Positions 13,537-26,280 of a DNA stretch of 64,000 nucleotides are shown here, one piece after another. Below the pieces are notes generated by a model. That model saw only the letters and a program-made list of their open reading frames with translations, made no database searches and was not told the origin of the DNA. Location of the stretch: assembly GCA_032358255.1 (NCBI GenBank), contig JAULBX010017192.1, positions 25,503 through 89,502 of the forward strand, written 5' to 3'. Each line of letters begins with the position of its first letter. Position 1 is the first letter of the stretch. The position numbers and the translations under genes are program-made. This DNA is from Heterotrichella gracilis. Its lineage: Eukaryota; Sar; Xanthophyceae; Tribonematales; Xanthonemataceae.

Positions 13537-14194
13537 GGGGGGGCCACAGCCCCTCAGGCGCTGCGATCTGATGTAGGATAACTGTAGCTACGGGAGCCCT
13601 TGCCTTGGTGTGCAGAATGGTTGGAACTTCATGCCAGCAACTGTGGGATTGAGAGTGGCAGGCATGTGGGCGTATTGATGGAGCGCACATGAACAGCGGA
13701 TACGGGATCTTGGGTGCAGTGCCATTCCTCCCACTTGCCTCCCCTAGCATGACAGCAGCACCTTGGTGTGCAAGTGCAGGCAGTTGGCGATAGTGCCCTT
13801 GCTTTGGCCCTGATATATTTGCACTATGCCCAGCCTGCTCCTGCACTCACTGCAGTCTGCTTGCAATAGGCTGTGGCCACATGTGCAGTATTGCAATCAT
13901 AGCTAGGAACGTTCAGCTTCAACCAGGCATTTCACAATACTCAATGTCATAGAGAAGCAGCTAGTTGGCGCACTGCAATATGCAAACTGGAAAACAAGTA
14001 AAATATTGTGTCATTACGATACCCGTCAAATTGTGTTGCATTCCGCACAGTATATTGCATGGCTCGGGCCGTTCATTACTATAGTCTCGGTACAAAACAA
14101 GGGAAAATGTTGAAGCAGCCAAAAGGAACAGCGCAGAAGGGCATCCGTCACTCTGGGTAGCAAAATGCATATTGCTCAAAAAAAGGCAAAATGT
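13537..14194. other. Intergenic region, OTU gene to tRNA-Gln
   Basis: Contains the OTU 3' UTR and, at its right end, the pol III terminator of the minus-strand tRNA. No further gene seen. Confidence 0.4.
14178..14184 (-). terminator. RNA polymerase III terminator of tRNA-Gln
   Basis: Seven consecutive A on the plus strand, which is a T7 run on the tRNA sense strand. It begins about 11 nt after the tRNA 3' end, as expected for pol III termination. Confidence 0.75.
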
Positions 14195-14266
14195 AGGCAG
14201 CACCGAGAGTCGAACTCGGGTTAGCAGATTCAGAGTCTGCTGTGATAACCACTACACTATGCCGCC
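14195..14266 (-). tRNA. tRNA-Gln (anticodon CUG)
   Basis: Intronless nuclear tRNA gene that folds into a standard cloverleaf. The acceptor arm is GGCGGCA paired with TGCTGCC (one G-T pair), with discriminator T at 14195. The D arm is GTGT/TCAC-like with loop AGTGGTTA. The anticodon stem GCAGA/TCTGC closes the loop CTCTGAA, giving anticodon CTG, read as glutamine. The T arm is CCGAG/CTCGG around TTCGACT. It carries internal A and B boxes (TAGTGGTTATC, GTTCGACTC). CCA is not encoded, as expected for a eukaryotic nuclear gene. Confidence 0.95.
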
Positions 14267-15015
14267 ACTTGGATGTGCAGCAGGCATTTGTGGCCGACTA
14301 TCTTGGTCCCTTAACAGCAGCGCAAAAGAAAATAGCACCGCTCAGCAGCCCTCGCCCTTTCTATTCAGTATGCGAAAGACAAAGGGCTGATTGGCACATC
14401 CTTTCCCGCTGTGTGAACCGTTTGTTTTCAGCTGGGCATCCACCACAGCCCGAACACGCAGTCAGGCAATTGAAGGGGTGTCGTTGCAAGAGAAGTCGAA
14501 CCTTTTCACTTCGGTGCCGTTCGCCACAGAAGCAACGCTGTTGTGTGGCTCAGGCCAGTAGGGATGGGAACCTCTACTGTCGATGGCAGGGTGGTTGGCT
14601 GTTGTACGCACTGCCTGCCGGGACAGCACCGGTGAACAAGTCAACAGCCACTGTCCGCCAGTAGGTGCCAGCTGTGGTATCCGTTGGGGTGAACTCTTAG
14701 TGGCATCACCTGCAGGCATGTCCCCACAGTGTGTCACCTGGGTGTCAGGGCATGAGCCCACAGTCAGACACTGCGTCTATGGCCAGGCTGGATGGGGTGG
14801 GTACAAACAGCATAACACGATGGCACGGGCGCTGCAGTCCTAGGGAGACAAGGAGCGCCCAGTCAGCTGAGTCAAAAGCCTCACAAAATGCCAGCGTTCG
14901 GCTGAAGCATACGCCGTGTCCACTTACTTGTGCAGGCTCCCCCGGTGTGCACACCATGGACACTTGCTCCCCACTTGCCGCCAGTCCCTGTCCAGAGTAG
15001 GTACCTCAGCGCCCC
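14267..15015. other. Intergenic region, tRNA-Gln upstream to AASDH-like 3' end
   Basis: About 750 bp upstream of the tRNA and downstream of the minus-strand AASDH-like gene. A plus-strand open frame at 14242-14664 overlaps the tRNA antisense and has no family features. Nothing else supportable. Confidence 0.4.
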
Positions 15016-18000
15016 TCACAAGCTGTGCCTCATAGCATCTGCAGTCCCTAGGCTGAGGCAGTACAGGTGGTCGTCGCGACACCCCACCACCACCCGCCCA
15101 CCACCCACCACCCGGGGTGAGGAAAATACACAACCTGTGACGGGAGGGCGGATCAGTGACGGGAGGGTGGCTAAAGTGGGCGGAGCACCTGCCTATACAT
15201 ACCAACTGCACCGAAATCTGTGTGTATGCTTCACCGCCCAGCAAACCCCTCAACATGATCCCAGTGCAGCCCAATCAGGCAAGCAATACTGCTGCAGCGG
15301 GGTCTCTCCCCCCACTGCATTGCTTGCAACCCACCTGGCAGCTGCACACTCTCCAGCACCTCCCCGCCTCGCACCACACACACTGCGCCGCCGTTGCCGC
15401 ACACAACCACTGTCCCGTCAGCTCCGTCACTCGCGGTGCCTCTGCAATGTAGTGGCACAGCACCTGTGGACACCCCCTGCGGACACACCGCCGCCTCCCA
15501 TGCCACCTCCCCTGTGCCCTCCCTCAATACATACAGCGCCCCCCCTTGGCTGCCCACCAGCACCACCACCCCCTGGTCCATGCGGCACACAGTGAGGGGC
15601 CCAAATGCTGGGGAAGGCAGCTGGGTGGTCCACACCACCTCCCCTCCTGGCCCCAGCGCCTGCACCCCCCCTGTGGCAGTGGCACAAATGACGGTTCCGC
15701 AGGTTGGCAGGACCACTGGTGTGCTGAACAGGGGCCCAGGGGCGCTGTGCACCCACAGGCGGGTGAGATGAGGTGTGGCGGGGTTGTCCATGAGCATTGC
15801 TAGGCAGGTGATGGAGCCATCCAGCAGTGGGAGGTACACGGTGTTGCCAGCGCCAAACACCGGGCTAGCTGATGCCGCTGCACCCTCCCAGGTGTGGTGC
15901 AGGCGTTTGACACCTGGCAGCAGCCACAGTGAGATGGCATCAATTTTAGTGTGGGCAGTAGACAACATCATGGCCATGCGCAACACATGATGTGATTGCT
16001 TGGTGAAGAACCAGAGTGGGTGAAGTGGCTGCCAGAGTAGTAGTGCCTATCATGCGTAGACAAGTATATGGAGTTGAAGGTTGTCGCACGGCACACACAC
16101 CCATCCCTCGCACATACCTTGCTCGTCACACGCCACCATGCAGCGGCCATGTGACGCCACCCAGAACAGCCCTAGCCAGGGGTCAACCACTGGGCAGCAC
16201 CGCACCGCACCGCCCGCGTCACACCGCGCCACCTGGCGGCCTGTGGCTGCATCCAGTATGTGCAGCGCGTCGTCCGCCCCCGCCACTGCCAGGTGGCCCA
16301 AGCTGGGTGCCATGGCCAGGCCAGCATCTGTGCGGGTAGGCAGAATAGTGGTCCATAATGGGATGCCTGGAGGAGGGGAGGATAGGGGTTACAGTACTTG
16401 CATCGTGGGAGACCTGTATGTGCAATATTGCAAATGCACTGGTCCATTCAGGATGAATGTGGGGGCCGAAGTGATGGCATGTGCTGTGTTGTACTTGCAG
16501 ATGCTTGCTTGTGATTTGTGTGCCATAGCTCAAGCCATACCAGCCAGTAACAGCAGGCCACAGCCATGGCCATGCTAGCACAGCACAGCTTCATCCCCAC
16601 CTGTCACCCCATCCACACACACCACATCGCCGCCATGGGACGCGGCAAACACCCACCACCCAGCCACTGCAGCCTGCAGATCGTCACTGCAAGTGGCTGC
16701 GCTTGGCGGGGGTGCTGCCCTCCCCTCCATTTGCACCACCACCACGGGGGATGCATCCACACACTCCCGCAGCCGCACCCGCCACGCACATGTCAGCTGT
16801 GGGGGGGATGAGGGCTGGGCTGCGTCCACCTGGCACCAACAGGCAGGGAGGTATTATTTATATTTATTAAAAACAAATTTATAAATTTGGCACTGCATCA
16901 GATATTTTGTAAATCATGTTGATCACTGTGCAATCTGACAGTCTGACACTGGGCAGGATGCATTTTTGTCGCATAATGTGCCGGCATTGCATGCAGACCA
17001 TAGTCCCCACCTGGCAGCGCTGCATGAGCTCCCGTCGCGCATCAACAGCACTGCCAAACTCCCCCTGCACCGCACCACCCCCTGCCCCTGCCGCCCGACG
17101 CACCCTCCCGCACCGCTCCTGGATGAACATAGCACAGCCAGCGGGGATGAAACCAGGGAAATTGCGTGGAGTGGAATCAGGAGAAGCATCCCTGGGGGTT
17201 GTATCGACATTCGCAATGCCTTGCTGCAGAGCACCCTGCTGCGTCCCAGTAGGTGGCGGGGGCGTGTGTGTGGCCTGGACAGGAACCAACAGGCGCCGCC
17301 GTTTGGGAGCTGCTGCAGCCATGCCATCCCCATCCCTTCTTGCATCAATTCCACTCTCCCCCACTTGTGCCTCCTTGCCAGCTTGCTCCTGTTCCTGCCG
17401 CATGTGTGCCGTGAGGGCACGCACACATGGCGCCCCAGCCACCACCGCTGGCGCCACCCCCAGCCGCCCTGCTGTCTCCGCCACATGCAATGAGGTGGCA
17501 CCAAGGGAGAAGATGTCGGTGGTGGGCTCAAGCTTGGCAACCCCCAGGACTGATGCCAGCACCGCCGCCACATGCGGCTCGGAGATTGTCTGCTGTTGCG
17601 CCAATGGTGCTGGCGAACTGGATGCATTTGGTTGAGGAGGGTCAGCTGCATTGCTTGCACCAGGTGATCCATGTTCATGAATTCCTGACAGTTGAGGATG
17701 GGCTTCGGTGACAGGTGGCATGTGCTTGCCTGCCTGATGTGGCTGGGTTGGGCTGCCACCTGGCCGCAGCGCCCCGCCGTACTCTTGCACTGCAGGTGGT
17801 GGGGGGAGGCGGGAGCGGGCCAGCTTGCCTGCATCTGATCGGGGGAGGTTGTGCACCAGCATGATGACACCTGGCACTGCAGCAGCAGGCAGCATGGTCC
17901 TGCACCACCCACGCAGCATGCGCCCCACCGCCTCCTCCCCGTCACCCTGGGAACCTCCTTCCCCATGGCGGTGCACCTCGCTGGGGGGTGTGGCGAGCTG

Positions 18001-21000
18001 CACGTATGCGGCCAGCAGGGTGTTGCCACCTGGCAGTGGCCATGCCCTGGCTGCTGCTGCCTCCACTGCCTGGTGGCCTGCCAGCACCCGCTCCACCTCA
18101 AGCAGGTCAACTCGAATGCCTGCAGGGACCAAAGAGGAAGAGATTTTGGGGAGTGAGGAGGTGATCACTAAATAAAGCCATTCAATGCAGCAGCAGCATG
18201 CAGTGTATGATGCTGCGCAATGCGTATGATGAATGGCACAGTACTTGATTTCATCAACCCTCTTGCTAGTTGCTTGCTGCCGTGGCTGATGAATGGCACG
18301 GTGGTGTGCACAGCGGTACCCTTCTGCAAGGCAAGTGGTGGTGTGCCCAGCTATGCCAGTTCAGAACTCCCCCATGGCCCTGATGTACACACATGCATGC
18401 ATATAGTTTTGCAACACCGGGGCATCAATGCTGTACAATCGATTGACTGAATTTGTTCTCCCTGTCCTGCTTGCTGCCTGTCTCACCATTTACTTTTGCC
18501 TGCAAATCCTTCCTGCCCACAATGTGCAGGGCCCCTTGCCTGTCCACCCACCCCAGGTCACCGGTGAGGAAGCAGCGCATGGGCAGGCTAGGGGCGCTTG
18601 CGGTGGCATGCAGTGGTTGCTGCCCCGCATGGGTAGGCAACTGTGAAAGGACACACGAGCACATATGTCGGTGGCAAATCTCGGTGTGAACCACAGGTGC
18701 AGTGAGGGGTAGATCTTGCAAGTCTCGTTGAAGATGTGCCCATGTAGTCCACATCCAAGATGATCAGGAACAGCACAGGCAGCTGATGTGCACCTACAGC
18801 CCCAGAGGTGATGCACCAAGCACACGTTGGGTCACGGCATCGCACCTACAGCTTACGGACACTCCCCATGCAACCCCACCTCTTTGAAGCGCTGCTCTGT
18901 TGCCTGTGGGTTGTTGAGGTACCCCACCGCCAGCCCCGCACCCCCCACCATAACTTCACCCACAGCTTGCGGGGGCACGGGCGCGCCGCTGTCATCCACC
19001 ACCACGACTCTGAAACCTGGTAGCGGTGTGCCCACAGGGATCGTGACGGGGTAATCAGGGGGAAGACCGACAATCGGGTCACAGGGGAAGTCCTGCAGAT
19101 GACATCACGCTCCAGTCACGCACAACAATGCACTGCCCGGCACAGGGGACAACAGCATGGCATACATATGCTATAAAATATTAGCCAGCTATGTCTGGTT
19201 TTCTTGCCGGAATGCATGTAATTGATTGATGTATGTAAACGGAGCTCGCATGTGTGGCATTGCCAATTGGTGACCAGTATAGAAGCGGTTTCCGCCTGCA
19301 GCACCTTCAAGCCCATGGTGGACAGGCATGCATGTGGGACCCCACCTGCTCCCCCCAGGTGGTGACATCCGCTGCCGTGACGTCTGCCGCCGCCTCTGTG
19401 CACCCCCAGACGTTAAGCATGCGGGCGGTGGGGGGCAGGGCGGCACGCAGGTGGGAGAGCAGGTGGGGGGGGAGGGGCTCACCACTGCAGACCACCAGGC
19501 GCAGGGATGGGCCTGGGGTGGATGGGGGTGGTGGGCAATGAATGACACTGAGAACAATTGTTTCTGTGTGAGGCAGGCCAGGCAGACCCACACATTGAAC
19601 GCTCTGCTAGAGCACACTTATGTGGGTGTGCAAGCAGGGGCATGTGACGCCTGCGTACTGTGCTAAACCAGTAAGGGGATATACGCGCAAGGACGTGGGA
19701 GGCATACCAAGCAATCAAGCCATGATTATGCAACCGGGGGGGTTCTTCCCTATTGCATTTTACCCACCCAGTGAGTGCGGGGTTGAGTGCTCCCCCTCCT
19801 GGTGGTTAAGCAGCGCGGTGTAGAGTAGGGGCACGCCCACCAGGTGGGTGATGGAGTGGGTGGACAGGGCGCGCAGCAGCAGGGAGGGGCTGGAAACAAC
19901 CTGCAGGAGGGGAGACGTGCCAAAGTAGGGTGGACCAGCGGAGTTGCAACCAACCACTATCACACCACCTCAGCTCACTTAATCTATTGTGCATCAGGCA
20001 ACGAGGGACAGTGCCAGTTTTACATGAATCTTCTCCTTGCACCCAACTTAAGCAAGCTTGTATGCAGCTCCACACCAGCAATCCCCCCACCACCGCCTGC
20101 CCTCATCCCCTCCCACCCACCTGCCTGCTCATCACCACCAGCTGCACACCCGCCAGTAGAGGGCAAAACATTGCCGCCAAGGAGTCCACAAATGTGGGTG
20201 CGGTGGTGAGGGCGGCAACATCATGAGGGAGGAAGGGGAGGGAATCGGACTGCCAGGTGCAGCGGTTCATAATCCCTGAAGGAGGGTGGAGGAGTGCATT
20301 TCAATGATTCGTCCTGCTTTTCAGCATTGGCCCTTCCGTCTCCGTCACGTCCCTCTGGACAGGCGCTGGGCACATGGGTGTGGCTGCGGCCAGCCCCTTC
20401 CCATCCCCCTTGGGTGTGAGCGCGTAGTACCCATTTGAGACACACAGGCACTGCAACATTTTTTACACGAGAAACATGCAGGACATAGCAGGGGTCTTAG
20501 CAAGTGCGTGCATGACCTTCCTTCCTTCTAGAAGGAGCAGGGAGACCACAATCTACCTACCACCCACTCTCCACACACACATATCCAGCAAGTCCAATGG
20601 CACCAGTCAGGGGCGAGGCCAGCTGATATATTGAGGGCTCCCCGTACGAACTGGAGACTACCTTGCTCTGTCCCGCACACCCCCAGTGGCTGGCCTGTCG
20701 ACCCCGAAGTGAACATGACATAGCAGTAGGGGGGGGAGGGGGAGGAGGGCAGGGGGAGGGGCACATGGGGCCGCAAGGAGGGGACCGGGGTGATTCGGAG
20801 GGCAGGAGCGGCTTCCAGGGGGCAGGGAAGGTCCATGCCTGCATGGTTAATGGCAGTGAACTGCTGGTTTGTGGCAAAATGACACCTGGTCTGATCAAGC
20901 GGACAAATGTCATCACTGTCACAGTTACTGAAACCGTTAACGGCGTTTACAAAAATCTATCATAGTTTAGGAAGTATGCGGGAACGGTATACGGTGCTAT

Positions 21001-22018
21001 GTACATGTTGTCGCTGTCTGGTATTGTATTACAAGCCAATTGCACATGCATGACATGTGTCATGATCATGTTTACCATGGTTGACAAATGAGGGTCATGC
21101 AGCGCCGTGGAATAACACGTGGGCAGATCGTGCTTGCCATGGATGATGATTAAGGGTGATACAGTGCCATGTGCAAACCTTCGATGTTCACCATGTGTTG
21201 CCTGGGAGTGCACAGCACCTTGAGAGTGCGGCCAGCGGGCCGCACTAAGATCTCCACATGCACCCCTGGGTCCTGTGCCGCCGTGGTGTGGCTTACCTGC
21301 ATACTCCAGGGGGTTACGGCACAGCAGAAGCAGGGGCCGGGCTTCCATCACCACCTGGCGAAGGCGGGCAGGGGGCCAGGCAGGGTCCAGGGGAAGGAAG
21401 GCGCACCTGCAGGAACAAGGCGAGGAACTGGGGGCATGCCACCGTTCACCCAATACGCGCTTTAGGTGTAACTACAGGCAAAATCTTCATTTGATCTACC
21501 CCAGCCAATAAGTAGCCATGTCGGAGACCTCCTGGCAAACCTGCCAGCATTCAATCGCATGTTACCATACGACATGGACAGCAACGGCACACCGTCAACC
21601 CCCATACTTTCCGTCCAGATGTTGACCCTGCCTCCATCTTTCCCCACCTGCACCTCAGCACCGCCAGCACCCCCGCCACATACACACTGCCGCGCTCAAG
21701 TAGGAGCCCCACCAGGGGGGTAGCAACGCCTGGGGTGGGAGGAGACCAGCCGCTGTGGTTGGAGCCTTGTAGCACAGCTGATGAGGACAGAGGCTGCGTA
21801 GGGAGCGCTGGTGTGGGTGGCAGGTGCGGTTGGATGGCGGCAACACCTGCGCCCACCAGTGCCAACAACTGTGGAGCGGTCATTGGGCGAGTTGTGAGCA
21901 CCTTCTGCCCACCACTGCCGTCCACATCCACCTCCACCAGTGCCACCCTGCCCGCCCCCTCACCCCCCACCCCTGGCCCCAGCAGCGCCGCCTCCACTGC
22001 AGCGTACAGGGAAGCCAT
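15016..22018 (-). CDS. AASDH/ACSF4-like protein: adenylation + carrier + PQQ-type beta-propeller
   Basis: Resembles animal and plant AASDH (U26/ACSF4), which activates beta-alanine or a related acid as an adenylate and loads it on a phosphopantetheine arm. Exons, 5' to 3' on the minus strand: 22018-21648, 21406-21297, 20838-20662, 20275-20121, 19900-19768, 19512-19346, 19092-18880, 18640-18487, 18119-17011, 16829-16601, 16366-16118, 15913-15335, 15134-15016; 3765 nt, 1254 aa. Adenylation motifs: YVMFTSGSTGQPLGV (~200-214), NVWGCTEA, FLTGDLGWVD, GRKDLQAKVNG, and the catalytic lysine in RSDAGKLARSRLP. The carrier site is DIFSLGATSLHV (~700), with the modifiable Ser after Thr. From ~864 come PQQ-type repeats (VVVDDS-like turns, GRQVARCDAGGAV). 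The last exon gives VVVGCRDDHLYCLSLGT, a typical final blade. Human AASDH is about 1100 aa. The in-frame stop at 15231 is avoided by splicing 15335 to 15134. The substrate is not provable here. Confidence 0.88.
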
Positions 22019-23079
22019 GGCCAGTGGACAACCCTACCCTAGGGGCGCGGGTGAAATCAGAGCTACTGCCCAGTAAGCTGTTCCGCTGGCTCCAATAGTT
22101 CCCTGTTGCTGGTGGAGGTGACCTGCTGCACAGCAATGCATGCATATAGGCGCAGCCAGCAGAGGCCAGGGTAGTGGTGTGTAGTCATGCAGGCGTCGAC
22201 TGAGCACTAGCTGGTGCACCGGGCAGCCAGCTACCTGGCCAGTAGCCTGCCGGGTAGCCTGCCAGGTACGAGGGTGGACAGTCTATCGCCCATCTTGTTT
22301 ACTTGCTCGGGATAGCGCAATTGCTGAAACTGCAGCAACAACAGCTCGCAGGCAGGTTTGTAGACAAACCCGAAAAGGTCGCACACTGACGCCAGCAACC
22401 CAGCTTTTTGCATGCCAGAAGCGTCAATAAGCACAGAGGGCACGGGAGTGAATTAGAATGCATGCATCATGCATTTGCATGCATTTAGTACTACCGGTGC
22501 TTGTTACCACTAAAGTCTGCTGCATCCACAAGAGTTGGAATAAGATCGCAGCCTCCAAAGATCTTTTGGTGCAACGTGTAGTTTTGGTAGCAACCCACCA
22601 CCGTCGTATCTTTTGTTACTTGTTACATGCTACCCTTGGCACCGGCACCACACCTGTGAGTACACCAAACCACTTGATTGAAGTTGAACAAGCATTTTAC
22701 ACCCGATACCGTCACTGGCTAGCTGTACACCGCGGATCACGGGCAGCGCTTGATATGCGGGGGGGCGATTACAGGGCCGCTGCCTTTTCAAACCTCCTTG
22801 GATAACCGGTTGCTTGGGACTTACTGCGCTGGAGGCAGTCAGCATAGATATGGAGGTGGGTGGGTCCGCTGGCATGCAATTGAACGCACTGGCTTTCTTG
22901 CGAATGCGTGCATGGGTACCCATTCCTCCTGGAGTTGGCTGCAGTGTGTACTGTCGCCCACTAAACCAATCCTTGCCTTGCTTGATGGTTGATAAGCCTC
23001 ACTACTACACTCTCTTGCGCACTTGACTGCACTGCATGCCGGCACCCGCCACACCTCCACCCCCGCCCCCCTTGCCCAG
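22019..23079. other. Divergent region, AASDH-like / methyltransferase
   Basis: About 1 kb upstream of both genes. It must contain the missing first exon(s) of the methyltransferase. One candidate upstream exon ends at 22855: the frame reads ALEAVSIDME, then GT, and joins 23080 in frame, but no in-frame ATG precedes it. TAGCCTGCC occurs twice near 22241-22262. No other gene seen. Confidence 0.4.
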
Positions 23080-24692
23080 GACAGCCAGGTTTCCTCCCAC
23101 GGCCCACGCTACTCCTACACCACCCCTGGTTTCCCCGCCTTCTACGACCTGTTTGTGGGGGAGTGCAGAGCCAGGGGGGTGATACCGCCAGGGGATGACG
23201 TGGTGACCTACCACAGGCTGCTCAAGCGGGCGGCGGAGGGCAAGCAGGGCCACGCGGATGGTGGCTGCCACTTGTGTGTGCTTGACCTGGCCACCGGGAC
23301 TGGCAGGGTGGTGGTTGACCTGGTGCAGCGGATTGCCGAGGATGCTGGTGAGGCTGTGGGAGGCTTTGACAAGGGTGTGGTCATCATTTGTGCAGAGCAG
23401 GCAATGCAAGGCAGTGGGGAAACCCGAGGCAGTATGCAGCATGAGGCCAATCCCGCTTGATGCCAAAAAAGCAACAATATACATGCACCCATGACTATTT
23501 ATCGCACATGGTGAGCGACTATTTAGTGCTTGAAACTCTCAAGTTCTGTCTCTTCAATACCCTGCAGACCTGTCCTCGTGCACCTTCCAGCTGGTTGGCG
23601 TGGATCACTCCCAAGAGATGCTGGAAGCGGCCCAGGCTAAGGCGCACGCAAGGGTGGAGGAGCTTGGGGTGGGTGACAGGGTGGAGGTGACGTGGCTGTG
23701 CTGGCCAATGGGGGATGGCCAGCTGGCAGAGCAGGTCATGGAGGCCGCTCAGGCGGCGCCAAGTGGCAGGGCGGGGGCGCAGTTTGACCTGGTGGTGGTT
23801 TCAGCTGGCTCGCTGCACCACCTGTTGACAGCTTGCGAGCAGCGGGAGCTGTTTGAGAGCATAGGCTTCCTGCTGGGGGTGGGGGGTGGCGCCATGGCGG
23901 TTGTGGACACGCTGGGAGGGGACACGTTTGAGGAGCAGGAGGGGGTGGAAGGGGCGGTGCTGGAGGTACGAGAATGGGTGCGGGGCATACAGGCCCTGGC
24001 CTGATTTTGATACATAGTCTGTGTATACAACAGGCTGTGAACTGTGATAACTACATGGGGCAGCCACATCATGTGGTGCTGCAGATGCTTTCACAGCCGT
24101 TGTATCTGCATATAGCACCACTTAATGTGGCTGCCCCATGTGGTTATCACAATTTACAGACTGCTTGCAAGTTCTGTGGCCCACTGTATGGGCATCCACC
24201 CCACACATGTACCAGGCGCTGGCCTACCGCTGCTTCACCCCTGCGCAATATTCCCTGTACCCCCCCCTCCTGCAGGCGGGCCCCTACCGGCGGACCCTCA
24301 CCCGCCGCACCCTGTCCCCCGCACCCGATGACCCGCTGCGCACCATCGTCAGCGAGGCATTCACACTGGCCAGGCGTGCAGAGGATGGGGAGGAGGAGTG
24401 GTGTGTTGGGGAGGAGTGGTCCCTGCGCCAGGTGGTGCCTGGCGATGTGATAGGCGCGGCGCATGTGGCAGGGCTGACGGTGGTTGGCACGTACAGGGGG
24501 TGGGGGGAGGCGGAGCAGGATGAGGGGCTGGCGATGGCAGGTGGGGGTATGGTGGTTGTACAGGAGACACAGGGTTTGGCAGTGCGCAGTGCGCAGTGCG
24601 GCCGTGCATATGTGCCTATGCATCCTCACGACTGGTCGCACCATGATGATGTGGATCCTTGCGGCAGGGCATTGTGGGCAACGTGGTCATGA
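23080..24692 (+). CDS. SAM-dependent methyltransferase, class I fold (5' end unresolved)
   Basis: Transfers a methyl group from S-adenosylmethionine to an unknown acceptor. Supported exons: 23080-23347, 23568-23965 and about 24216-24692, all phase-consistent (at least 381 codons). The nucleotide-binding motif I is VLDLATGTGRVVVDL in exon 1. Exon 2 has the acidic strand-2 end VGVDHSQEML and motif IV-like FDLVVVSAGSLHHLL. The last exon has YRCFTPAQYSLYPPLLQAG, like the C-terminal helix-strand of small-molecule methyltransferases. The N-terminal part YSYTTPGFPAFYDLFVG suggests a free-standing enzyme. The start codon is not in the first exon listed: no in-frame ATG lies between 22993 and 23080, so an upstream exon is needed. 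The third exon's acceptor could also be at 24275. The foldback at 24033-24162 lies in intron 2. Confidence 0.7.
24033..24162. repeat. Imperfect foldback (hairpin) within a methyltransferase intron
   Basis: Arms of about 53-56 nt (24033-24088 and 24110-24162) are near-perfect reverse complements, with a loop of about 21 nt. The core is ACATGGGGCAGCCACAT on the left, and its complement ATGTGGCTGCCCCATGT on the right. Mismatches are scattered rather than clustered. It could be a small foldback/MITE element or a microRNA-like precursor; no target-site duplication is obvious. Confidence 0.75.
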
Positions 24693-26280
24693 ACACAGCG
24701 ACTATATATTATATCGCTCAATGAGGCGCACACTGTGGTTTTGGTCAGCTTTCCTATGATGCATCGTGGCCCATAATTCTGAGCAATGCAGAGCATGCAC
24801 GTGTCACGGCTTTAAACCCCCTTACTCCCCAACCCCACCCCGTAGGCATCGATGCCCTGGACGCCTCCACCAGCATATACCTCATGCAGAGGCTGTGGTG
24901 ATCTGGACCATTTTGGGTCTGAGGCGCGCCTTGAAGGAGCATGACACATGGTGCCAATTCACTCATGCTGACAGCGATGTGACTGGCTGGGTTGGAAATC
25001 TAATTGATAGGCCCAAGGATCAAGCAGACCATCATCCCAGTGGGCCGCGCGTTATGACATGAGGGCCACTGATCAGCAGCATCCGGTGGGCCCCATATAG
25101 CGCTCAAATAAGGCGTCTCTAGCTTCGCTGCCGCAGCTTATGCACAGGGGCGCAGCGCAGCTTAGCTGCGTCTTGATGCACCTTAGCTGCATGCATCTTG
25201 ACGCGCATATGCTATCTACTGGATATTGATCAGCGGATTTGAATCAATCAAACAAGGTGCAGTTGCGCAGCCTGCCCTGAGTGCTGTCGCATCTGCTCTG
25301 ACAGGGTACCCGGTACACTCAGATTCTGATAATCTGATCCCTGGTCCCCATCGTTGAACCCACAAGTTTCTGCCAGGCACTGCAACAATGATTGCATGCA
25401 TGGTACACCTGGACTAGTTTCCACGGTGCACAGCCTGAGGCCCTGCCATGACGGGCCATGACTGCCTGCAGGCCTGCCAGCGTGCTACTTGGTTCAACCC
25501 GTGCTTAGGAGTTCGCATAGTATTATAGCAGTGCTCAGACTCTGAGCCTCATGAAGTAACTTTGGTTGAAGTTGAGCAGACTTTTACTGTAACAAAGGAC
25601 AGGCTGTAACATTGCAACGCAGTCAGTGGCCGCTCATCACAGGTAAACTGTGTGACCCGGCAGTATACTTCCGGAAATGCACTCCCAGTCTCTTGTCAAA
25701 TTGAATGACTGTCAATGTCACCTGGTTGATCCGACAATTGTAACACCGTGTTACAAGCAGTCTGACAAATTAAATGCTTGCACCAGTATCCTATAGTAGT
25801 ACGCAATAACAAGCAGTGACACTGACGCCTGGCACGGGCGTTCATCTGTGTTATTACTGTAGCGCCATGGGTCGACAGCTAATCGCTTAGTAAGTACTGT
25901 AAAAGTGCTGACAGTGAGTACTGACAGTCTGCAATCTGGTACCACCGCCGCACTGGTTGCTGCCAGTATCCAGATACGGAGACCCCATGCAGCAATTGAG
26001 CGCCACCATAGCTTGAATCCTGGCCACACACGCCGGACCTGGTCCAGCGAGGCACAGCTGCGCCTTAAGACTACCTCGATGCAATACGCCCATCTCCTCA
26101 TAGCCCATACAAGGTTGCCCTCCATACCCCCTCAACGCAATGCTGCTGCATGACCAGCTGCTGCATTTGCGCGCAAGACCAAGGGCAACGCCACTCAACT
26201 GCTGCCCATCCCAGCCACCTCACTTGTCGAGGCGCCTGCAGTAGGGTTCCATACATGCCCCACTGTGGCTATCTGCCGTC
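24693..26280. other. Convergent intergenic region, methyltransferase / TAF15-like
   Basis: About 1.6 kb where two genes end facing each other. It has lower coding character. Near-direct repeats of CTTAGCTGC occur around 25160-25195. Open frames at 25751-26198 do not resemble any family I know. No RNA gene recognised. Confidence 0.4.

Noticed and set aside
14242-14664. 140-codon frame on the plus strand
   Set aside because: Its start overlaps the tRNA-Gln gene on the other strand and no protein family fits.
15231-15334. In-frame stop of the AASDH-like gene at 15231
   Set aside because: Splicing from 15335 to 15134 yields a canonical final propeller strand (GCRDDHLYCL), so the sequence to 15231 is intron.
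16923-18110. 395-codon frame on the minus strand
   Set aside because: It is an out-of-frame shadow of the 1109-nt exon of the AASDH-like gene; the true frame carries the carrier motif and matches phases on both sides.
25751-26198. Overlapping minus-strand frames of 103-124 codons
   Set aside because: No recognisable motif, and the two frames compete; they lie in the convergent spacer.
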